64,000 nucleotides of DNA from Diphasiastrum complanatum (Eukaryota > Streptophyta > Lycopodiopsida > Lycopodiales > Lycopodiaceae), in assembly GCA_029204225.1 (NCBI GenBank), contig CM055098.1:47245939-47309938 (forward strand). Reading direction: 5' to 3'. The notes below the pieces were generated by a model that saw only the letters and a list, made by a program, of their open reading frames with translations, made no database searches and was not told the DNA's origin. Position numbers and translations under genes: made by a program. Below, piece by piece: positions 56,719 through 64,000 of this stretch. Within the stretch, counting starts at the first letter, position 1. Each line of letters begins with the position of its first letter.

Positions 56719-57500
56719 AGAAGAAGAAGAAGAAGAAGAAGAAGATGATGACGATGATGAAGAAGAAGAAGAAGTGAGACCAACAAAATTTTATTGAGAA
56801 GAGGATGGAAGATGATACAATACAAAAGAAGTGGCTCTCTCTTATAGAGTTTAGAGGTGAGTCTCCTTCACTCTCATTGGCCACTTCATTGGGGCAAGGA
56901 TTCTAATCCAAGACTTTAAAATAAACACAACTTAAATTTATTTGTGCTAAGAAAGCACAAGGGCACTCACATGATTCATGTGATTTTAAGTTGTTTTTAT
57001 TTGCAACTTGACTTAGGGCCTCTAATGTCATTTAAGAGTTTTGAGCCCCTAGTCTCTTATTCCTAGAAATTACAACTTGCTACTTGTGCTCATTGGGTTG
57101 GGCTTACACGCGTAGGATGTCAGTGCCCTCCCACTTATTGCCCTACTTACAATGTACTGTGGCGGGGGCCACTAGGTAAGGCTTGGCTAATAGTATTTTA
57201 AATGGTGGGGCCCACTTGTTTATTATTGTGCAAGAAAAACCCACAATAGGGTCCATGACCCAAAGTAGTGTCGGTCCCTCGGCACTAGGCTGCGACTGTC
57301 GTGAGGGCGTTTTGTCGGTTCTTTTATTGCTGGGACATGGGTGCTTCAGGAAAAACGTGGATAGAATTTGCTTACATAAATCTAAGGCTTTATTAGTGGA
57401 TGATCAGCAAGAACTGGGACTTGCCAGATTTTTAATAATACCCATAAGGGTCTGGTGGCCATTCCGGATAACCTTGTTCATAAACAATTGGGTAGTTGGG
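56353..57500 (-). repeat. probable LTR, minus strand, with GA and AAG arrays
   Basis: On the minus strand a TATA-like CTCTATAAGAG (~56849-56840) is followed by AATAAA (56795-56790), then (CTT)n, a CT run, further short CT tracts, and the primer-like site: an LTR layout. GA array 56637-56714, AAG arrays 56714-56744 and 56760-56775. The outer edge is not fixed. A 24-bp phrase GGCATTCCAT(C/T)AGAGTATC occurs at 56411 and 57500. Confidence 0.5.
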
Positions 57501-57518
57501 GCATTCCATTAGAGTATC

Positions 57519-58005
57519 TCAAGATAAAACTGGATCCTCATAGATTGGCGCAACTAGTCCCAACATCATAGCCTCTCCCAATTCGTAATGTGGATACGGC
57601 GTGCTCGTTTGACTACTTTGTCGATCCAAGTAGTGGTATGCTTGAACCTGACGACTTCCCTCTGTAGTCAATCTTACAAATTGAGGACGAGGTGGTGTCG
57701 TTGTACGCGCTGGTGCTTGTTGGACTGGAGGCCTAATTGAACTTGGATTCCCTGGATTTGGCCTTTGAAGAATGTATATACCTGGATGTGGCATTGGTTT
57801 GGGCTGCTGCATTATGGAGAAATGAGACTTTGGTTGAATTTTTCTCGTTGAGGGACAATCATCAACTTTAGTCTTTTCTTGGTCAATGTAGTACCCCATT
57901 GAAAGCTGCGTGATGGCACTTTTCCTTGGATCTTGTGCTGAATTGCCTTCAAGTTGTCCTGTTGACACTAGTCCCCTTTGCAATTCATCACTAAGAATTC
58001 TTTGC
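57519..58005 (-). pseudogene. Pro/Gln-rich polyprotein-like fragment
   Basis: Minus strand: ILSDELQRGLVSTGQLEGNS, GYYIDQEKTKVDDCPSTRK, then HPGIYILQRPNPGNPSSIRP, PARTTTPPRPQF and SQTSTPYPHYELGEAMMLGL, ending at 57519. The first part could be a gag segment and the rest a disordered linker. The frame stays open for about 160 codons, although the ORF's N-terminal part beyond 58005 is the antisense of copia RNase H. Family not recognised. Confidence 0.35.
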
Positions 58006-58007
58006 AG

Positions 58008-58545
58008 AGTCAATATATGGCTAATCCTGACATTACCCATTGGAAGGCTCTCATAAGTGTCATGAGGTATATTCGAGCTACCATGGACCAGTGCATCTGC
58101 TATGGAGAAGTCAGCAACGACAATCTTCATCAACTCAGTGGATATTCTGATGCAAGATGGGGAGGAGATGTAAACAATCGTAAATCCACATCTGGATTTA
58201 CATCTCATGGAATAGTCATAAGCAAACCTCTATTGTTTTTTCTTCTACAAAAACAGGATACATTGCTGCGTCTCAATATATTAAAGAAGCGCTTTGGTTG
58301 GGAAATTTACTGTCAGACATTAATTTGTATCAAAAAAGCCCTACAATTATATTCTGTGATAATCAGAGTGCAATTGTCTTATCGGCCAACCCTAGATTTC
58401 ACTCTAGGAGTAAGCACATTGAAATCAGATATCACTATATCAGGGGCAAGGTTCTCAACAAGGAGGTAAGCTTAATATAATGTAGAATGCAGGACATGGT
58501 TGCAGATATATTCACGAAGGCATTAAATGTTAATGCACACATTAT
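58008..58545 (+). pseudogene. copia RNase H fragment
   Basis: YMANPDITHWKALISVMRYI, LSGYSDARWGGDVNNRKSTS, then a frame change near 58205, YIAASQYIKEALWLGNLL, IIFCDNQSAIVLSANPRFHS, RSKHIEIRYHYIRGKV, a stop, and DMVADIFTKALN. All RNase H landmarks are present in order. The AEY of the usual SSSEAEY is changed to ASQY. RT is missing. The family differs from A, B and D. Confidence 0.88.
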
Positions 58546-59027
58546 TGACCTGTATAATTGCTACACTTAATCTGCTTACAACTCTATTTGTTCTGCATTC
58601 ATATTTGTGTCAATATTGCAATGCTTTTCTACATTCTATTTGGTTTTCTTATTGCTTAATCTGGTTGTCTGCTCTTCGCGAATTATTATTAATCTATCTG
58701 TTTGTGACTAATTCGCAACTGATAAACAGTCTAGATTAGTCTAGCGATTCGCAAATAATTCGTGACTAATGTTTGCGACAAATTAATGTTTGATGCTTAA
58801 TGTTTGGCTATGTAATCAGCTCGAACGTGATTTTTATCACTAATGTTCTGTCGTGTCTAATAGGCATAGTCATACTTAAGGAAAAAGTGAGATAGCTTAT
58901 TCCACCGTGTACGAACACTTTTCATTCGAGTTCGTTTCTCTTTCGAGTTTCGAGTTTGCTTCTTTTCATGTTCGTTTCTTTTTGAGCTATTTTCGTTTCT
59001 CACACCCCTCTTTCCCAACAATTTTGA
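58546..59027 (+). other. possible 3' LTR remnant, unassigned
   Basis: Follows the RNase H end, so an LTR is expected. ATTCGCAA(A/C) and TTCGTGACTAAT phrases repeat at 58675-58770, and TTCGAGTTTCGTTTCTTT-like phrases at 58925-58995 recall the TCGAGTTCGTG stretch of LTR D (50290-50330). Boundaries are not determinable. Confidence 0.3.
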
Positions 59028-59971
59028 GTGGTGGAGACAATCAAGATGTGGAGGATATTAAGAAGTAATTTGAGGTGCATGATCTTGGTCATTTCCATTA
59101 CATTTTGGGAATAGAAGTTATTAGATCTTCTCAAACTACTTCTAATTGTCAAGAGAAGTATGCTAATTCTATTCTAGAAAGATTTCATATGGTAGATGCA
59201 AAGTCTTGTGAAACACATATGGAGTCTCATGTAAAGCTAACTGTAAGAGGTAATGATGAAAGGTCCTTCAAGGACATTACTCTCTATAGAAAGCTAGTTG
59301 ATTCACTTATCTAATTAACCATCACAAGACCAGACCTAAGCTATTGTCTTGGTAGATTGAGTCAATTTATGCAAGATCCTAGTGAGGAGCATTGGAAGCT
59401 AGGAAACGAGTTTTGACGTATATCATGGAAACTCGAGATTTTGGCATATTATTGTATGAGGGATCATCAACTAACTTGTTTGGATTTTTAGATTTGGACT
59501 TTGTTGGAGATTACATGGATAGGAAATCCATAAATGCACATTGTATTTTCATAGTTGATGGAGCTATACCATGGATGCCAAAGAAACAAGCCACTATCTG
59601 ATTGTCATCTAGTGAGGCCGAGTACAAAGCACTTACTCATTGCACAAAGGAGATGGTACGGATCAAGAGGATGATCAAGGATCTTCACTTGTTGGAACTT
59701 TCACAGAGCCCAATCATCTTTTGTGACAACCTATCAGCCCAAAAGTTGGCAACCAATCCTATCTTTCATGCTAGGAGCAAGCATATTAAGGTGGCATATC
59801 ATTTTGTGAGGAAGCAAGTCATGGCAAAGGAGGTGGAGCTTCAACCCGTTTCTTCAAGGGACTGTGTAGTTGATATCTTCACCAAAACATTGGGAAAAGG
59901 CTTGTTTATGAAGCATAGGACATCACTTGGAGTTTTATCAAAGTCTATGCTAAAACTAGTTAAAGAGGGAA
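59028..59971 (+). pseudogene. copia RT tail and RNase H (family B)
   Basis: It begins ILSGGDNQDVEDIKK immediately after where YVDD should be (compare 45368 on the minus strand), so the element is truncated exactly inside the RT active-site block. Then FEVHDLGHFHYILGIEV, CQEKYANSILERFHMVDAKS, a stop near 59311, TITRPDLSYC, a frameshift at ~59390, MDRKSINAHCIF, a stop at 59599, SSSEAEYKALTHCTKEM, FHARSKHIKVAYHF and VDIFTKTLGKGLF. Polypurine AAAGAGGGAA precedes the LTR. Confidence 0.9.
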
Positions 59972-60238
59972 TGTGAAAGATTTCAACTAGTTTAGTCAAA
60001 TTTGCTATATTTGTTTATTTGGCAATTGAAGCCAATTTCATATTAGACTTAGAGTTTGACTTTTCAAAGTTATAATAGCCTAAAAGCATTTGAAAGTGTG
60101 GGAAAGTGTAATACACGTGTTTTGGTAGATTCAATTTGAATGTGGAGACATTTGAATCTAGTCCACATTAATGCTAGAGTTTTTGTTATGGAGGGAAACC
60201 AAATTCATTAATGAGTCATGGATCTGGTATATACATCT
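59972..60238 (+). repeat. family-B 3' LTR, truncated
   Basis: TGTGAAAGATTTCAACTAG, AGACTTAGAGTTTGACTT and ATTCATTAATGAGTCAT match the minus-strand LTR at 44473-44230. Homology stops at about 60238, before the TATA/CT region, where unrelated sequence begins. Confidence 0.8.
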
Positions 60239-60630
60239 GGATGATGCTCAGAGCGGGCAATTGATGATCTACTTAGCCATCCTCCCCCTCCCCATGGTCT
60301 GTGGCACAACATTCTTTTCATTTTCAATTTTTTTTGCAAGACGATGTATTGCACGTGCCCCTCCATGTTGTTGAGAGAGTGGAAAATGTAAAGGGGGATT
60401 ATAAAGCCCATCTCCCTCCCCCAAAAACTAATCGAGGGAGATAGGGGCGGGGGAATGTAGCCCTCTCCCCCACCATAAAAAAGAATGTGTGGGGAGGCCA
60501 CGTGGAAAACCATGTAGGCTTGGGACTGGCCATGTGGCAACTGACATAGGCCTACCATATGCTTGTGTGGTTTGCCGTCTCGACCACAAGTCGCCACCCA
60601 AATTGTCAGCTGCCTGTCAACGATGGGTTA

Positions 60631-60666
<36 letters not shown>

Positions 60667-60870
60667 GTACACATACACCTACATATCCATACACATACAT
60701 ACACATGCACATGCACATACACATACACATACACATCCACATATAGATACACATGCACACATACACACATATATACACATACACACATATACATACACAT
60801 ACACATACATATATGTATACACACATACACACACCATGGGCTATCCGCCATCGATGGACACACTATGCTA

Positions 60871-60950
<80 letters not shown>
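60239..60950 (+). repeat. dispersed repeat ending CTAG-(GT)n-(AT)n, second copy
   Basis: Interrupts the family-B LTR. Includes C-rich and G-rich tracts (60285-60440), the GTCGCCACCCAAA...GCCTGTCAAC block shared with 48810-48850, a (CA)n/ACATAC array (60633-60835), the palindrome CCATCGATGG just before ATGCTAG, then GT (60871-60892) and AT (60893-60948). Terminal CTAG followed by T, and a palindrome shortly upstream, recall Helitron 3' ends, but no 5' end is identified. Confidence 0.5.
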
Positions 60951-60952
<2 letters not shown>

Positions 60953-61455
60953 TTTATTTTTTAATTATCTATATTTTGAATTGTATATATAATGTTTTAC
61001 TTATATACTTTATTATTGAATTATCCATATGTTTAATTGTATAATTTTAATTTATGCTCTATATTTATTACACTTGATCTATGTATATTACACATTTTAT
61101 ACACTATAATCAAAAGTACATAGTTTACTGTAGATATATACCAAAGACATCATGCCAAATTGTATGAAGTGTAGTTTAAACATCGAATCTCAACAATGGT
61201 CTAGGTTGTGTAAAACAATATACCCAAACAATGGCAACTTATAAGATTGAAAATGGCATGGATCTGAGTATTATTGCCAAAGTTGGATTGACATAGAGCA
61301 TAATTTAGATTGGTTAAAATATGGATCCTACCTTGGCAAACTTATAAGTACTATACAATTTGTGATTTATCCTCTATATTTATTACACATGATCTATGTA
61401 TATTACACATTTTATACACTATAACCAAAAGTAATCTATAGTAAACTATGTACGA
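60951..61455. repeat. AT-rich region with 68-bp direct repeat
   Basis: 61051-61118 recurs at 61366-61433 with few differences (TATTACACAT, GATCTATGTATATTACACAT parts). CATAGTTTACTGTAG after the first is inverted as CTATAGTAAACTATG after the second. Confidence 0.7.
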
Positions 61456-63499
61456 TAACTGGTTTGGAGATTAACCGTAAAAAGGTTTGCTTAATGAAAT
61501 ATCAAAAAATATTGTTATATTTGTATTACATATGAATTTACTCCTGAGTTTACTTATAGCTCCCTCATCTATGATCAAGCATATTCATTTCACTTAAAAG
61601 GACATTGTCAATGTTTTCAACATTGAGAAGTGCAATTTGAATAATCATGAAAAAAATTGGAAAACTAGAAGGAAAAAAATGGAGTCCATGCCCCAACCAA
61701 AATGTGGCCACTTTGTATAAGTATTGATGAGGTGCTCCCCCATTTATTTTATAAATGGTGTATCGACCTACGACAATACCTTTGGAACTTCTACAATACT
61801 CACTTTTCTCTTCCCAACCTTTTTGTCCAAGTTACCCTTAGTTACCTTTATACTACTAGGATAAGATATGCACATTACACCGACGTTGCCATCTATCCAA
61901 GATTGTAGCTATTTGGAGAATAGTGATGCAATGCAACCAAATATTAAATGGAAATGTTGTTCATCACCTTGTAATTACCACATGCAAGAACCTCGCTTAA
62001 TTCTTATGCTAGTTGTTGGCAAAAACTTTTGTAGCTAACTTATCTTGGCCAATCTACAACCTTTGGTGTGTGCAACTCTATTGCAAATTTAGAGCTTTAA
62101 CTTAAAAAGTTGGTTTTACTATGCTACTTTTTAGACATAATTAATTTCAACCTCTAAGCAAGACCCTCCTAAAGACATGCTTTGGGTTTTTATTGCAAAG
62201 GGTCATATGTTAGATACTATCTTCAGGACATTAAGTGATATAAACCTTTTGATAACATCCTAGTTAAATGTGTGGTAGCAAAAGATGCATCTTCAATAAA
62301 GCACACATCCAAATTGTGTCCAATGTATCATAAGAGGCCTATTGATATTCCATAAAGGGGAAAAGGGGAAAAAGTGAAACTAAGCTTTCAACTCAAGTTA
62401 AGCAACACCTCTCCTCTCTTGGATAGAGTTAGCTAGGTGTGAAATGTGTCCAATGTCTTAAAGTGGAATAGGGTATTGAAATTTCATAAAAATATTAAAA
62501 AGAATCCAAGCTTTGAGCTCAAGGAATGTATAATTTAACATGAGCCGCCTCTCCCTTAAGATATGACAACCTAATCTAATGAATAGAGTTATCTAGTTAT
62601 GAAATTAAAGGTCCACTCCTATGAGTTGGAAAAAACATGCATATTTGTGTCATCTTATGGGTGGGTTGTATTATGTCACATAAACAAACTGAAAGGCAGC
62701 TGCAATGTAACCTCTTTTATTGCAAAGCAGCCAATAAAAAACGTGTGAAATGCAAATTATTGCTCAGCCTCTTATTTGTTTATAGAAGGGTGAGCAATAC
62801 TTTTTCTTTTCTTTTGATTTTAAGTATGTATGCTGACCCCTTTTGTGTACCAATGTGTCTGTCCCAGCTTTAAAGCAGGAAACTCATGTGGCTCTACAAA
62901 TTAGAATTCTACAACGCTGCTAAGGCCTGTCCTATTCTGTACAAACTACAAACCAGAGTAAAATGAGTACCACTTTTTCCTGCCAGCTTCTGCCATTGCT
63001 GGACTCTGGACTGGACCTAACCTAAATGATCATACATTTTCAATTTTAAAATTCAATTTGGCTGCTACAATGTAAGCAGATCTTTCCTCTCTAGGAAAAA
63101 GTTTAGTCAATTTATTATTCACCTATTCTTATTCTCCATATGCTTCAGACATCCTGCTTCCAGTTCAAGTCTCTGACACACCCCATCCATCTATGCCTCT
63201 GACAGTACGGGTGGAGATTCTTACTCTTAGCCATGGCTCTGGAATAAGGCTTAAAAGTTAGAGTGATTAGTGATTATGCAGGAGGAGGAACCAGACGTCA
63301 CCAGAGTGACAGAGTCTGGACTCTGGAGTATAGTACCTTGGAGAATAGTTTTTGTGGGTATGGTTACTGTCCTGGCAGACTCCAGTGGCAAGGTTTGAGG
63401 AGTGTATATCTGATGTGGATTGTACAGCACTCTTACCTCCTAACCGATAGATGTGTGTAGTTGAGGATTTGAAGGGCTCAAGAGAGGGCCGTGTTATAG
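61456..63499. other. AT-rich stretch, no gene recognised
   Basis: Small ORFs at 61702-61908, 62637-62873 and 63263-63460 have no motif. Phrases such as AATGTGTCCAATGT(A/C)T recur at 62317 and 62436. GC content rises from about 63120 on. No transposon domain. Confidence 0.3.
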
Positions 63500-64000
63500 T
63501 ACAGATCGACCAGTTGGACTGGGTAGGTTAGTTCCTCCTCTCTATCCTACCCACATCACCATGGCTTTCTCTGCTCTGGAGTCTGTGTGAGCCCTGAGAA
63601 TTCGTGCTGTTGTTGCAGCTGTTGCTGCAGGGGAAGATTGTTGTTGATCCAATGCGATCAAGAGAGAGAAAGGGGGGAAGGGAGAGAAAGGGGAGAGAGG
63701 GAATAGGACCCACACACACCTTCATCTCTTTCTGCAAGTCTCTTTCGTCGTCTGCGCTATCATTTCACTAGCTTCACCGCTTTACTCAGGATCCGTCACT
63801 TTCCTTGCTAGACCTCACAAACACGGGCTCTCTCTTTCCATTTTCACTATTTCACTCTTGCTCCATCTCTTTCTCGCTCTGTCTCCCTTTTCTCTCTTTC
63901 GCTCTTTCTCCACCTCTGTATCGGACCTCTGTCCCTGTAAGCTGACCTTATAATCTGTTGCTCTATTACCAATCCTTCTCTTCCCGTTCCTGCTTTTTTG
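63500..64000 (+). promoter_or_regulatory. pyrimidine-rich, CG-containing region, possible gene 5' end
   Basis: From about 63720 to 63940 the plus strand is dominated by short CTCTTTC/TCTCCCT tracts mixed with CG dinucleotides (CGTCGTCTGCGC), unlike the pure microsatellites elsewhere. That is typical of plant core promoters and 5' UTRs (Y-patch). CCCTGTAAGCTG (~63933) could be a 5' splice site. No coding start is visible before the window ends, so this is an inference from composition. Confidence 0.3.

Overview
The window reads as nuclear DNA of a land plant with a large, transposon-rich genome. It contains LTR retrotransposons of plant type (Ty1/copia with tRNA-Met-like primer sites; Ty3/gypsy of the Tat/Athila type with a TGGCGCC primer site), long CT/GA, GT and AT microsatellites, and almost no intact coding capacity. 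A fern or another large-genome vascular plant would fit, but nothing I can read fixes the species. There are no bacterial operons, rRNA or tRNA genes, or CRISPR arrays. Every retrotransposon reading frame carries stops, frameshifts or deletions, so I see no autonomous element.

Layout. 1-1.9 kb: an unrecognised decayed ORF, a 35-bp perfect hairpin, and possible host sequence. 1.8-6.4 kb: an old minus-strand copia element cut by a plus-strand copia insertion (element A, 1924-5798) with a readable 5-bp target duplication. 6.6-13.2 kb: a copia gag scrap, a minus-strand gypsy gag with a 49-bp leader array, a pair of short LTRs, and a large minus-strand LTR (family C). 13.2-19.9 kb: copia element D, split by a Tat-type LTR plus leader (16212-18061) whose leader holds four tandem hairpin-forming units. 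19.9-23.1 kb: a gypsy RT fragment, unrecognised ORFs, then about 1.9 kb of TG/TATG microsatellite. 23.5-31.4 kb: fragments of copia family B, a minus-strand gypsy integrase, a minus-strand copia gag-protease-integrase fragment and a plus-strand integrase, ending in a minus-strand Tat-type primer site and LTR. 31.4-32.8 kb: a ~365-bp tandem (satellite-like) repeat and a GT run.

32.8-42.5 kb is the part poorest in recognisable transposons. It holds a Tat-type RNase H fragment, two foldback hairpins, an as-1-like/TATA promoter signature, and an unrecognised Ser/Pro-rich ORF cluster with splice-like signals. 42.5-45.6 kb: family B copia pieces in both orientations. 46.2-47.7 kb: more unrecognised ORF pieces. 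48.6-52.1 kb: GA and GT-AT runs and stacked LTRs of families B, D and C. 52.1-56.2 kb: a plus-strand Tat/Athila-like gypsy element from LTR to the integrase zinc finger. 56.2-60.2 kb: a minus-strand LTR, a Pro/Gln-rich fragment, and two copia RNase H 3' ends. 60.2-61 kb: a repeat ending in CTAG followed by GT-AT. 61-63.5 kb: AT-rich sequence. 63.5-64 kb: a pyrimidine-rich, CG-containing stretch that may be the 5' end of a host gene running off the window.

Overall the window is a stack of nested and recombined retrotransposons. The recurring themes are loss of gag-protease by deletion from an LTR or leader into pol, tandem arrays in gypsy leaders, and CT/GA microsatellites growing inside LTRs. 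Copia and gypsy domain calls are firm. LTR outer edges and the family groupings B, C and D rest on by-eye alignment.
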